Positions 1 through 7,137 of a stretch of DNA of 14,486 nt are shown here, piece by piece. Below the pieces are notes generated by a model. That model was given only the letters and a program-made list of their open reading frames with translations. It ran no database searches and had not been told where the DNA came from. Within the stretch, counting starts at the first letter, position 1, and every line of letters begins with the position of its first letter. The position numbers and the translations under genes are program-made. The stretch is from Candidatus Bathyarchaeota archaeon (lineage in GTDB: Archaea; Thermoproteota; Bathyarchaeia; Bathyarchaeales; Bathyarchaeaceae), in the NCBI GenBank assembly GCA_029881555.1, contig JAOUMI010000006.1, forward strand, positions 1 to 14,486, read 5' to 3'.

Positions 1-243
1 AGCGTTTCCCATAGGCCAGAACGCGATGGTGCCCTTCTCTACGGTGGGTTTCGCCTTTTCCTTTCCCATCTTAACAGGAATTTCAAAATAAACTTCTTCC
101 TTCCAAAGGGCTGCCCGACCCTCCAAAGGAAGCCTCTTAATTATCGCCTCCACGGTTCTTGGAGCGAGATGACGAACGAGTTCTCCCTCAACCTCGCCGA
201 CTCCTTCAATCAAAAACTTAATGGATACACGGGAAACGCTCAT
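1..243 (-). CDS. Cyclophilin-like (TM1367-type) domain protein, C-terminus cut by window edge
   Basis: Only the first 81 residues are in the window; the gene runs off the left edge. The visible part resembles the small cyclophilin-like family (Pfam Cyclophil_like, structure type TM1367): an N-terminal strand, then GEVEGELVRHLAPRTVEAI, a region rich in acidic and aromatic residues with YFEIPV, and the segment GTIAFWPMGNA that in the family precedes a conserved phenylalanine-rich end. The fold is that of a peptidyl-prolyl isomerase, but isomerase activity is not established for this subfamily, so a precise role cannot be given. The ATG lies 10 nt after the stop of the upstream P-loop gene, so the two are very likely co-transcribed. 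The family call rests on pattern recognition of part of the protein. Confidence 0.7.
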   Translation of the reverse strand, partial: MSVSRVSIKFLIEGVGEVEGELVRHLAPRTVEAIIKRLPLEGRAALWKEEVYFEIPVKMGKEKAKPTVEKGTIAFWPMGNA

Positions 244-253
244 TTCAAAAAAC

Positions 254-1570
254 CTACCTTTTGGAAAAACGACTGCTCAACACGTCTTCCAGATCAGGCT
301 TGCCAACATCCTGAAGCTCGTATCTAACTCTTACCGCAGGCTTGTCGAGCCGCAAAGCTTGTCGCAAATCAATAGGGGTCCCAATGACTACGACGTCACA
401 GGGCGTTGCGTTGATCGTTTCCTCAAGTTCCCTTATCTGTTCCTTACCATAACCCACCGCGGGCAGAAGCCCTCGTATATGCGAGTATTTCTCAAAGACA
501 TCTACGATTGAGCCAACAGCGTAGGGACGCGGATCCACAACGCTCGCCCCCAACTTCTTTGCTATAATTGTTCCCGCACCATACGCCATCCCGCCATGAG
601 TTAAGGTTGGACCATCCTCCACAACCAAGACCTTTTTCCCCCTGACGAGCTCTGGATTATCCACGGTAACAGGTGAAGCGGTCTTCACAATCGTTGCGTC
701 CGGATTTACCGTCTTCACGTTCTTTCGAACGATTTCGATGCCCTCCGGATCAGCTGTGTCCACCTTGTTGATAACCACAACGTCAGCCATTCTTAGGTTG
801 GTTTCTCCGGGATGATAGGTCAATTCGTGACCCGGCCTGTGCGGGTCAGCCACCACTATGTACAAGTCGGACACGTAGAAGGACACATCGTTGTTACCCC
901 CGTCCCAAACTATGACATCTGCCTCCTTCTCGGCCTCCCTAAGAATCCTTTCGTAGTCGACTCCAGCGTAAACCACAAACCCGTTGGCAATGTGTGGCTC
1001 ATAATCTTCTCGCTCCTCAATTGTGCACTTGTACTTATCCAAGTCGTCCATGGACGCGAACCTTTGGCACACCTGCTTGCGCAGGTCGCCGTAGGGCATG
1101 GGATGCCGCACGACCACCACCTTATAGCCCATCTTCCTCAGGATCTGACAAACTCTCCTTGATGTCTGGCTTTTCCCAGATCCCGTTCTAACGGCACAAA
1201 CCGAAACCACGGGAACCTTGGCTCTCAACATGGTGGATGACGGGCTCATAAGCCTGAAATCTGCTCCACTCGCTAACACTATTGACGCCCTGTGCATAAC
1301 ATACTCATGGGAAACATCACTATACGCAAAAACCACCTGATCCACATTGTGCTCTCTGATGAGCTCTGGCAAGTTCTCTTCAGGATAGATTGGTATGCCG
1401 TCTGGATAGTTGGGGCCAGCCAGTTCAGGCGGGTACACCCGTTTCTCGATACCTGGTATCTGGGTGGCCGTAAACGACACCACCTCATATTTTTTGTTGT
1501 CTCGGAAGCAGACATTAAAGTTGTGGAAGTCCCGTCCAGCCGCCCCCATTATAACAACCTTGATTCGCAT
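254..1570 (-). CDS. Cyclic 2,3-diphosphoglycerate synthase-family P-loop protein (COG2403-like)
   Basis: This 438-residue cytoplasmic protein has an N-terminal Rossmann-like part (IMGAAGRDFHNFNV at about 8-20). A P-loop AVRTGSGKSQ follows at about 126-135, then WDGGNND at about 222-228 and NKVD at about 268-271, the last resembling the guanine-specificity motif of GTPases. This order and length match the archaeal/bacterial family named after the Methanothermus fervidus enzyme that closes 2,3-diphosphoglycerate to its cyclic form, a thermoprotectant and phosphate store. Homologues are far more widespread than cyclic diphosphoglycerate, so the named reaction is not assured here; 'predicted GTPase' is the safer description. 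ATG start, with GGAG about 8 nt upstream and a TATA box about 45 nt upstream. It lies between an aminotransferase (59 nt upstream) and a cyclophilin-like gene (10 nt downstream). Confidence 0.82.
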   Translation of the reverse strand: MRIKVVIMGAAGRDFHNFNVCFRDNKKYEVVSFTATQIPGIEKRVYPPELAGPNYPDGIPIYPEENLPELIREHNVDQVVFAYSDVSHEYVMHRASIVLASGADFRLMSPSSTMLRAKVPVVSVCAVRTGSGKSQTSRRVCQILRKMGYKVVVVRHPMPYGDLRKQVCQRFASMDDLDKYKCTIEEREDYEPHIANGFVVYAGVDYERILREAEKEADVIVWDGGNNDVSFYVSDLYIVVADPHRPGHELTYHPGETNLRMADVVVINKVDTADPEGIEIVRKNVKTVNPDATIVKTASPVTVDNPELVRGKKVLVVEDGPTLTHGGMAYGAGTIIAKKLGASVVDPRPYAVGSIVDVFEKYSHIRGLLPAVGYGKEQIRELEETINATPCDVVVIGTPIDLRQALRLDKPAVRVRYELQDVGKPDLEDVLSSRFSKR

Positions 1571-1611
1571 ACAAGAGTCTCCGTTGAGAGAGAAATTGTT
1601 ACTCTCATTCG

Positions 1612-1619
1612 TATATAAG
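1612..1619 (-). promoter_or_regulatory. TATA box of the P-loop gene
   Basis: Read on the minus strand, CTTATATA lies in the 59-nt gap after the aminotransferase stop. It is 42-49 nt upstream of the ATG at 1570. A start of transcription about 25 nt downstream would leave a leader of about 20 nt containing the GGAG site. The P-loop gene can therefore be transcribed independently of the gene before it. Confidence 0.6.
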
Positions 1620-1629
1620 CCTTAACAAG

Positions 1630-2742
1630 TCACTGGATCACGTGTTTCACCGAACTCGCAATATAATCAATCTGTTCTAAGGTTAAACCTGGATGAACCG
1701 GCAGCGAGAAAACCTGTTGGGCAGCTCTCTCCGTTTCAGGAAGATGCTGTTCTCCAAACTGGCGGTAGTAGGGCATGAGATGGATTGGAGTGTGGTAATA
1801 CACGGTCGCGCCTACGTAACGCTTTCTCAACTCATCCACAACAGCGTCTCTCACCTTTGCGTCGGCGTCTCGAAGTCGAACAGTGTAGAGATACCAGCTG
1901 TGTTTACGGTCTGGTGGTTCCTTGGGCAACTCCAGTCTTCTGATCCCGCCAAGTCTTTCCGTTAGTAGCGTCGCGTTTCTTCGCCTCTTTTCCAAGAACC
2001 CTGAAAGCTTGCGCAGCTGCACACACCCTATAGCTGCTTCTATCTCGGGCATGCGGTAGTTGTGTCCGACCATAATGGACTTGTAGCCCTCCTTCTCCCC
2101 GTGCATCCTTATGCAACGCAACTTCTCCGCGTACTCGTCACGGCTGGTGGTTACCATGCCTCCCTCACCTGTGGTCATGTTCTTGGTTGCGTAGAAGCTC
2201 CAGCACGCCATGTCCGCGAAGCATCCAGGTGGCTCTTCCCTGTAAACGGCTCCGTGAGCTTGGGCAGCGTCCTCCACAACCGTCAAGTCATATTTCTGAG
2301 CGATTTCCCTTATCACCTGCATGTCCGCTGGCAGCCCGTACAAATCCACCGGCGTGATCACCTTGGTTTCAGCACTAATTGCATCCTCTATCTTTCGAGG
2401 GTCAATGTTATAGGTGCGAGGATCAACGTCCACAAAAACTGGTTTGGCGCCGGTTAAGACCACAGCCTCGGCAGTCGCTGTGAAAGTGAGACTGGGTAGG
2501 ATCACCTCGTCGCCAGAGGTCACCCCGATCGCCAAGAGAGCCATGTGAAGGGCTGCAGTTCCATTGTTCACGGCGATGGCGTGTTTAGCGTTTGTGAATT
2601 TGCTGAAGTCCGCCTCGAACTGTTTAACCGCGGGTCCGTTTCCAGGATGAGCGGTCAACACGCCGCTTTTCAACACCTTGACAACTGCTTTAATCTCTTG
2701 CTCACCGATTTGAGGCACGTTGATTGCGATCATCTTTCGCAA
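1630..2742 (-). CDS. DegT/DnrJ/EryC1/StrS-family PLP-dependent aminotransferase
   Basis: This 370-residue cytoplasmic enzyme of the sugar aminotransferase family transfers an amino group, usually from glutamate, to a keto-sugar nucleotide. The family hallmarks are in order: an N-terminal VPQIGEQE segment, the phosphate-binding NNGTAALHMAL at about 59-69, the LPSLTFTATAEAV stretch at about 82-94, VEDAAQAHGA at about 156-165 (Asp158 would contact the pyridine nitrogen), and FYATKNMTTGEGGM with Lys187 as the expected PLP-binding lysine. TTG at 2742 is preferred because AGGGAG (2752-2757) sits 9 nt before it; the ATG at 2733 is the alternative. The sugar substrate cannot be told: no glycosyltransferase or sugar-nucleotide gene is nearby. 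It is transcribed away from the thermosome gene. Confidence 0.9.
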   Translation of the reverse strand: MRKMIAINVPQIGEQEIKAVVKVLKSGVLTAHPGNGPAVKQFEADFSKFTNAKHAIAVNNGTAALHMALLAIGVTSGDEVILPSLTFTATAEAVVLTGAKPVFVDVDPRTYNIDPRKIEDAISAETKVITPVDLYGLPADMQVIREIAQKYDLTVVEDAAQAHGAVYREEPPGCFADMACWSFYATKNMTTGEGGMVTTSRDEYAEKLRCIRMHGEKEGYKSIMVGHNYRMPEIEAAIGCVQLRKLSGFLEKRRRNATLLTERLGGIRRLELPKEPPDRKHSWYLYTVRLRDADAKVRDAVVDELRKRYVGATVYYHTPIHLMPYYRQFGEQHLPETERAAQQVFSLPVHPGLTLEQIDYIASSVKHVIQ

Positions 2743-2830
2743 CGCTTCTTGCTCCCTGTCTTATTGAACAACCTTATTTCGCAAGTACGCGTCGCTTATC
2801 ATTTTCGGTGAAGAGAAGACAGCCGCTCGA

Positions 2831-2842
2831 AAAACTTATATT
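2831..2842 (+). promoter_or_regulatory. Thermosome promoter (TATA box)
   Basis: AAAACTTATATT is preceded by a purine-rich stretch that would serve as the B-recognition element. It lies about 42-53 nt before the TTG start, so transcription would begin near 2865 and leave a leader of about 20 nt. It is a strong match to the archaeal consensus, as expected for an abundant chaperonin. I see no clear heat-shock repressor site. Confidence 0.65.
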
Positions 2843-2883
2843 CAGAATGCGTTTTCTACTGTTCGCAACAGAAGAAGAGTTGT

Positions 2884-4542
2884 TTGAGATTGTCATCAGA
2901 ACTCGCTGCTGGAACCCCTGTTCTTATCCTGCGGGAAGGATCGAGCCGATCCCGAGGGAGGGAAGCCCAGCACGCCAATATTATGGCTGCTCGAATAGTC
3001 GCAGAGGCTGTGAAGAGCGCCCTTGGACCGAAAGGCATGGACAAGATGCTTGTGGACAGCTTTGGCGACGTCACCATCACCAGCGACGGACGCACTGTTC
3101 TCGACGAGATGGATATCCAACACCCAGCCGCAAAAATGATGGTGGAGGTTGCCAAAACCCAGGATGCCGAGGTGGGTGACGGAACCACCACCGCCGTGAT
3201 CATTACCGGAGAGCTTCTTGATAAGGCTGAGGACCTCATTGAGAAAAACGTCCACCCAACCGTCATCATTGATGGATATCGAAAAGCAGCTGACAAGGCA
3301 CTGGAGACACTTGAGAAAATATCGATTCAGATAAAACCAACTGATAGAAAAACTATAGAAAAAGTTGCGACGACCTCCATGGCAAGCAAGCTGGTGGCTG
3401 AAAACAAAGAGTACCTTGCGAAGATAGCCTCTTCGGGAGTTCTTCAGGTTGCTGAGAGGGTTGATGGTCAATTTAGAGTGGACATCGACGATGTGAAGGT
3501 GGAGAAAAAAGCTGGCGAGGCAGTGACCGACACCAAGCTTATCAACGGCATCGTGCTTGACAAGGAAGTAGTTCACTCGGGCATGCCAAAACGTGTAGAG
3601 AAAGCTAAGATCGCATTGTTAGACAGCCCGCTTGAAATCGAGAAAACTGAGTTCGACGCAAAAATCAACATTGAAAGCCCGGAGCAGATGGACGCTTTCA
3701 TGAAAGAAGAAGAGAACATGCTGAAAGAGATGGTTGAAAAAATCGCCGCAAGGAATGCCAACGTAGTCATTTGTCAAAAGGGCATCGACGACCTAGCTCA
3801 ACACTTTCTCGCCAGAAAAAAGATACTGACAGTGCGCAGGGTTAAAAAGTCAGACATGGAAAAACTTTCAAAGGCAACCGGAGGAAAAATCGTTACAAAC
3901 CTAGATGACATGACCAAGGCAGACCTTGGCTACGCTGAACTCGTGGAAGAGAGAAAGATCGGCGACGACAAGATGACCTTCATCGAAGGGTGCAAAAACC
4001 CCCGCTCTGTCACCATCCTCATACGCGGCGGAACTGAGAGAATCGTGGACGAAGCAGAACGTTCAATACACGATGCACTATGCGTTTCACGTGACATTGT
4101 CGAAGAGCCCAAGATCGTGGCTGGAGGAGGCGCGCCGGAAATGGAGGTCGCGAGGGTGCTTAAAGAATACGCCGGGACGCTTCCTGGAAGGGAACAACTC
4201 GCTGTGATTTGCTACGCAGACGCGCTTGAAGCGGTGCCCATTACCCTAGCGGAAAACGCCGGGCTTGACCCCATCGACATCATATCAGAGCTTCGAGCTC
4301 GACACAAGAAGGGACAAGTTTGGACCGGAATTGAAGCTCACGAGGGCAAAGTGACGGACATGAAAAAGATGGGTGTCTTTGAACCGCTAGTGGTCAAAAA
4401 GCAGATCATTAAATCCGCCACTGAAGCCGCGTCCATGATCCTGAAGATCGATGATATAATCGCGTCTGGCAAGATGAAAGCACCACCAATGCCCCCGAGG
4501 GGTGCCCCCGGAATGGGGCCTGGAGGTGCCGGGGAGTTTTAG
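2884..4542 (+). CDS. thsA: Thermosome subunit (group II chaperonin)
   Basis: This ATP-driven chaperonin subunit of the TCP-1/CCT family forms a double-ring cytosolic complex that folds proteins. At 552 residues it has the usual length. Hallmarks are the N-terminal [36 protein letters not shown] at about 48-59, the nucleotide-binding VTITSDG, the GDGTTT loop with Asp99, and an [12 protein letters not shown] segment in the C-terminal equatorial part. The tail is rich in Gly/Met/Pro ([13 protein letters not shown]), as is usual for thermosomes. The start is TTG at 2884, or equally TTG at 2890, which gives the more typical [11 protein letters not shown]. There is no ATG in this frame near the beginning and no strong ribosome site. 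Whether it is the alpha, beta or gamma type cannot be decided. The rpoK frame overlaps its 3' end. Confidence 0.95.
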   Translation: MRLSSELAAGTPVLILREGSSRSRGREAQHANIMAARIVAEAVKSALGPKGMDKMLVDSFGDVTITSDGRTVLDEMDIQHPAAKMMVEVAKTQDAEVGDGTTTAVIITGELLDKAEDLIEKNVHPTVIIDGYRKAADKALETLEKISIQIKPTDRKTIEKVATTSMASKLVAENKEYLAKIASSGVLQVAERVDGQFRVDIDDVKVEKKAGEAVTDTKLINGIVLDKEVVHSGMPKRVEKAKIALLDSPLEIEKTEFDAKINIESPEQMDAFMKEEENMLKEMVEKIAARNANVVICQKGIDDLAQHFLARKKILTVRRVKKSDMEKLSKATGGKIVTNLDDMTKADLGYAELVEERKIGDDKMTFIEGCKNPRSVTILIRGGTERIVDEAERSIHDALCVSRDIVEEPKIVAGGGAPEMEVARVLKEYAGTLPGREQLAVICYADALEAVPITLAENAGLDPIDIISELRARHKKGQVWTGIEAHEGKVTDMKKMGVFEPLVVKKQIIKSATEAASMILKIDDIIASGKMKAPPMPPRGAPGMGPGGAGEF

Positions 4543-4798
4543 CGAAACGAGCAGAGACAAAATTTGGATAGGCCCTCCGAAGCTCACCCGTTTTGAGAAG
4601 GCTCGAATAGTGGGAGCGAGGGCTCTTCAGATCGCCATGGGAGCCCCCATACTTGTGGAAGCCTCCACAACCCTTTCAAATCCCATTGACATTGCCCTCC
4701 GAGAACTCGACGCCGGAATACTTCCCATTACTATTCGCAGGACGCTACCCGATGGAATCCACCAAGACATCCCGCTCAAATGGCTTCTTCAGGGCTAA
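4526..4798 (+). CDS. rpoK: DNA-directed RNA polymerase subunit K (Rpo6/RpoK)
   Basis: This small core subunit of archaeal RNA polymerase is the homologue of eukaryotic Rpb6 and bacterial omega; it helps assemble and stabilise the largest subunit. The diagnostic block is complete: [23 protein letters not shown], then [10 protein letters not shown] and [12 protein letters not shown]. From GTG 4526 it is 90 residues, within the normal range. A GTG at 4502 would give 98; between the thermosome stop and the conserved block there is no ATG, GTG or TTG in frame. The gene must therefore start inside the thermosome gene, in the +2 frame, or use a rarer codon such as the ATT at 4562. Ribosome-site evidence is weak for all candidates. 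It is expected to be translated from the thermosome transcript. Confidence 0.9.
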   Translation: MPGSFSETSRDKIWIGPPKLTRFEKARIVGARALQIAMGAPILVEASTTLSNPIDIALRELDAGILPITIRRTLPDGIHQDIPLKWLLQG

Positions 4799-4806
4799 AC
4801 CCTGCG

Positions 4807-4857
4807 TTTTCTTCTTAAAAGAACATGAACTAGGTTGAGTCCAACCTTGCTTTATTT
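4807..4857. terminator. Convergent terminator region between rpoK and the Mut7-C gene
   Basis: The gap between two converging genes holds TTTTCTTCTT (4807-4816). It also holds a 6-bp inverted repeat, AGGTTG/CAACCT with a 4-nt loop (4832-4847), followed on the plus strand by CTTTATTT (4850-4857). On the minus strand the same hairpin is followed by TTCTTTT (4816-4822). U-rich tracts suffice for archaeal termination; the hairpin may serve either direction. Confidence 0.45.
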
Positions 4858-5325
4858 GGAAAGGTATTCTCTAGCCTCACTTAGAGTAGCCTGTATTCTA
4901 TCCCAATGGGCGCCCTGCCAGTATATTTGTTTACAGCCGGGGCACTCCCAAAACTCGTCGTAGTAGGAAGCAGTTGTTTCGTGGATTTTGCCGATGATCT
5001 TCTCTTTTGGAATCGGTTTGATTCTGGTGTTGCATTTGGGGCAACGTGAAACCGTAACATCGAACTCGAGTTTGAGGCTAAATCGTTTTGCTAGGTCTGC
5101 GAGTTTTTTGGCTTCCGTTGTGCGCTCAACGAAAAAAGCGTTTATCCCCTGTACTGTAGCTTGTCGGTAAAGTTCGAGGTCGCGGGTGAGCAGGATGCGG
5201 CGCTCGCTTTTCGCGATTTCAATCAGTTGTTCATCGTTGAGAGAACGTGAGTATTTGACGTCGTGGCCGAGCATGCGAAGCCATCGGGTGAGTTTTCCAA
5301 GCATGCCGTCTATTATGAACTTCAA
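4852..5325 (-). CDS. Mut7-C RNase-like domain protein with zinc ribbon
   Basis: This 157-residue protein of the Mut7-C family (PIN-like fold, predicted RNase) begins with the typical MKFIIDGMLGKLTRWLRMLG, with Asp6 as one expected acidic residue. ILLTRDLEL follows, with Asp49 as another. A C-terminal zinc ribbon has CPKC at 95-98 and CPGC at 128-131. The acidic cluster would bind metal for RNA cleavage; activity is inferred from the family. The start is TTG at 5325: it gives the canonical N-terminus, overlaps the stop of the dihydroorotase gene by the tetranucleotide TTGA, and has GGTGG 5 nt upstream. A longer frame reaching 5436 exists, but its extra 37 residues are basic, low in complexity and coded over dihydroorotase. 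The overlap implies translation coupled to the gene before it. Confidence 0.85.
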   Translation of the reverse strand: MKFIIDGMLGKLTRWLRMLGHDVKYSRSLNDEQLIEIAKSERRILLTRDLELYRQATVQGINAFFVERTTEAKKLADLAKRFSLKLEFDVTVSRCPKCNTRIKPIPKEKIIGKIHETTASYYDEFWECPGCKQIYWQGAHWDRIQATLSEAREYLSK

Positions 5326-6665
5326 CCTTTCCACCGTAGGATCTGGCCTGCTCCTGGATTTGCGACTATCTCTTCGTCGTCCATAATCAACTGTCCGTTT
5401 ACAAAGGTTTTCGTTGGTTTGCCTCTTACCCTCCACCCGTCAAACGGGGAGTACTTAGCCTTTGAATGAAATTTCGACGAGTCAATTCTATATTCTCGTT
5501 TCATGTCAACCACCACAAGGTCGGCCCAGTATCCTTCAGCTAAGCTTCCTCTGTCTCTCAGGCGAAATATCTCCGCTGGTCTTTTCGAAGTTGCTCTAAT
5601 CAGGTTCCGCATTGCTAATTTGCCCTTATCTACCTGCGTGAGCAACAGCGGAAGCATTGTTTCGAGTCCGGGTATCCCTGCTCTTACGTCCCAAACTGAC
5701 TCAGCCTCCTTTTCTTCAACCGTGTGTGGAGCGTGATCCGAAGCTAAGGCGTCTATCAACCCGTGTCTGAAAGCGTTCCAGAGTGCCTCAACGTCTTCCT
5801 CCGCCCTCAACGGAGGGTCGGTGAGTGCAATCGTCTTGTAGCGTTTCAGATGCTTAGAGGACAAGAGGAGATTATGCGGTGTGGCTTCAAGGCTGACGGG
5901 GAGACCTGTGTTTTTTGCTGTCAAGACGGCTTTCAGCCCCTCGGCTGAACTGACATGGCAGAAGTGGATGTGGACGCTGGTCTTCTTTGCGAGTCGGATG
6001 GTATGCTGTATCGCCTTAAGCTCGGCGTCTGGCGAGTGAACCCTGAGATAGGCCTCTATGTCTCTGCGTCCCGTTTGTTGCATCTTCTTCTTGACGGCTT
6101 CAAGCGTTTTTTTGTGCTCTGCGTGCACCGAGACTGGAACTTTCATTTTGCTGGTCTTGCTGAACGTACGGGAGAGGGCATCGTCATCTTCGATTTCTGT
6201 CCCTCCAACCTTCTGCGACAGGTAGAGCTTGAAAGCCACAGCTCCCTGCTTAACTATCTGAGGGATTTCTTCCAGACTTTCTGGAAAGGCTGAGTGAAAG
6301 GCGACGTTGACAACTGCTCGGGTTTCAGCTAGTTTCATGCGCTCTTTCAGGGATTTGGCGCTCATTGTCACCGGTTTGTTGTTGGGCATGTCGATGGTTA
6401 GAGTTACGCCGCCTGCGGCTGCTGCTGATGTTCCGCTGAGGAAGTCTTCTTTGTAGGCTAATTGTTGGTCTCGGAGATGAACGTGGGGGTCTATCAGACC
6501 TGGAAGCATTATTTTTCCTTTTATGTCTAGTCTTTTTGAAGCGTGTGGGAGGTTTGTCTTCTTGGCTATCTTGAGTATTTTTCCTTCATCTACGGCTAAT
6601 CCAGCGTGGACGATTCCTTTGGGCGTGTAGATTTTGGCGTTGTGAAGGACGAGGTCAACTGACAA
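5322..6665 (-). CDS. pyrC: Dihydroorotase (amidohydrolase superfamily)
   Basis: This cytoplasmic zinc enzyme of pyrimidine synthesis converts carbamoyl-aspartate to dihydroorotate. The 447-residue protein shows the class I pattern. It has PGLIDPHVHLRDQ with metal ligands His61 and His63, MPNNKP at about 93-98, FKLYLS with Lys146 as the probable carboxylated bridging lysine, and HAEH with His181. HIHFCHVSS follows with His237, then ASDHAPHT with Asp310, and GIPGLETMLPLL. TTG start with GGGAG 6 nt upstream (6672-6676). Hydantoinase or allantoinase are the main alternatives; the DHVHLRD-type motif and the GIPGLET segment favour dihydroorotase. No other pyr gene is in the window, so the call rests on motifs and not on context. 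It ends in a TTGA overlap with the Mut7-C gene. Confidence 0.87.
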   Translation of the reverse strand: MSVDLVLHNAKIYTPKGIVHAGLAVDEGKILKIAKKTNLPHASKRLDIKGKIMLPGLIDPHVHLRDQQLAYKEDFLSGTSAAAAGGVTLTIDMPNNKPVTMSAKSLKERMKLAETRAVVNVAFHSAFPESLEEIPQIVKQGAVAFKLYLSQKVGGTEIEDDDALSRTFSKTSKMKVPVSVHAEHKKTLEAVKKKMQQTGRRDIEAYLRVHSPDAELKAIQHTIRLAKKTSVHIHFCHVSSAEGLKAVLTAKNTGLPVSLEATPHNLLLSSKHLKRYKTIALTDPPLRAEEDVEALWNAFRHGLIDALASDHAPHTVEEKEAESVWDVRAGIPGLETMLPLLLTQVDKGKLAMRNLIRATSKRPAEIFRLRDRGSLAEGYWADLVVVDMKREYRIDSSKFHSKAKYSPFDGWRVRGKPTKTFVNGQLIMDDEEIVANPGAGQILRWKG

Positions 6666-6792
6666 CTGGTACTCCCAGCTTCATTTAGAATATTTCACGT
6701 TAGAATACTTGTAATATGTTTTTTGCTTCGTTTTGGCTAACTCTTGTTTGGGGTTAGATGAGAGAGAGCATGAAACAAGATTATTAACAGTT

Positions 6793-6811
6793 GGTGATCC
6801 GTTAGGTGATC
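6793..6811 (+). repeat. Tandem GGTGATC direct repeat, 12-bp period
   Basis: GGTGATC occurs at 6793-6799 and again at 6805-6811, with similar flanks (GTTGGTGATCC and GTTAGGTGATCG). Each copy complements the anti-Shine-Dalgarno end of 16S rRNA. It could therefore be a doubled ribosome site for the small frame at 6816, or a binding site with about one helical turn spacing. Confidence 0.35.
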
Positions 6812-6815
6812 GGGT

Positions 6816-6953
6816 ATGTATGAAGTCTTGTTTGTGTTGTTTTGGGCTGGTCTCTTTCTTTCTAGCCCTCTTCTATATGGGATGTGTGCGTGTGCAAACA
6901 GGGCAAATACAACCCATTCCATGATTTTGCTTCTCTACAATAGGATTGCGTAG
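6816..6953 (+). CDS. Possible 45-residue small membrane peptide (uncertain)
   Basis: An ATG frame of 45 codons lies closely downstream of AGGTGATC (6804-6811), a good complement to the 3' end of archaeal 16S rRNA. The first 20 or so residues are strongly hydrophobic (MYEVLFVLFWAGLFLSSPLL), followed by a Cys-containing CACANR segment. A second ATG 4 nt later (6820) opens an overlapping 34-codon frame, also hydrophobic and Cys-rich. T-rich DNA yields hydrophobic frames by chance, so the ribosome site is the only real support. It could be a tiny membrane protein, a leader peptide or nothing. Confidence 0.2.
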   Translation: MYEVLFVLFWAGLFLSSPLLYGMCACANRANTTHSMILLLYNRIA

Positions 6954-6976
6954 TCTCAGAGTCGTAGTATTATTCA

Positions 6977-6990
6977 TTTCGGAACCGAAA
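6977..6990. promoter_or_regulatory. Near-palindrome upstream of the Lrp-type gene, candidate operator
   Basis: TTTCGGAACCGAAA has perfect 6-bp arms around AA. It lies about 150 bp before the regulator's ATG and about 310 bp from the pyrC start. Related TTTCG cores recur in GGAAATTTCG and GGAATCTTTCG nearby (about 7038-7062). Lrp/AsnC proteins often bind short palindromes near their own promoters, so autoregulation is possible. Assignment to this regulator is inference. Confidence 0.35.
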
Positions 6991-7137
6991 GTGGAGTCAA
7001 GCCTACTGTTATCTGGAAAAAGTGTTATCAAAATAGGAAATTTCGTTAGTGGAATCTTTCGCAACATTTTTTAACTGCTGTGTAATCTAGGAATCTCTAA
7101 TGTGTGAAAAAAAATAACAATTTGGGAGGTTTTTTGA

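Larger units (their letters stand above)
6666..7137. other. 472-bp AT-rich intergenic region between pyrC and the Lrp-type regulator
   Basis: The region separates divergent genes and must hold both promoters. For pyrC, possible TATA elements on the minus strand lie near 6688-6694 (AAATATT) or 6712-6720. For the regulator, a T-rich TTTTTTAA lies near 7070. Other contents are a 12-bp-spaced pair of GGTGATC (6793-6799 and 6805-6811), short nested reading frames at 6816-6953, and a 14-bp near-palindrome at 6977-6990. Longer open frames on either strand lack family resemblance. I see no tRNA or other recognisable RNA gene. Confidence 0.5.

Noticed and set aside
812..1162. Plus-strand frame opposite the P-loop gene, rich in His and Val
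   Set aside because: It is a complementary shadow of a gene with clear motifs and has no ribosome site of note.
2896..3576. Long antisense frame opposite the thermosome
   Set aside because: It shows no family resemblance and is explained by the codon use of the well-supported gene on the other strand.
5326..5436. N-terminal extension of the Mut7-C protein
   Set aside because: It is coded over the end of dihydroorotase, is basic and low in complexity, and lies before the canonical family start at 5325.
6737..7067. Two minus-strand frames of about 60 codons between pyrC and the regulator
   Set aside because: They have no good start context or recognisable family and lie in low-complexity AT-rich DNA.
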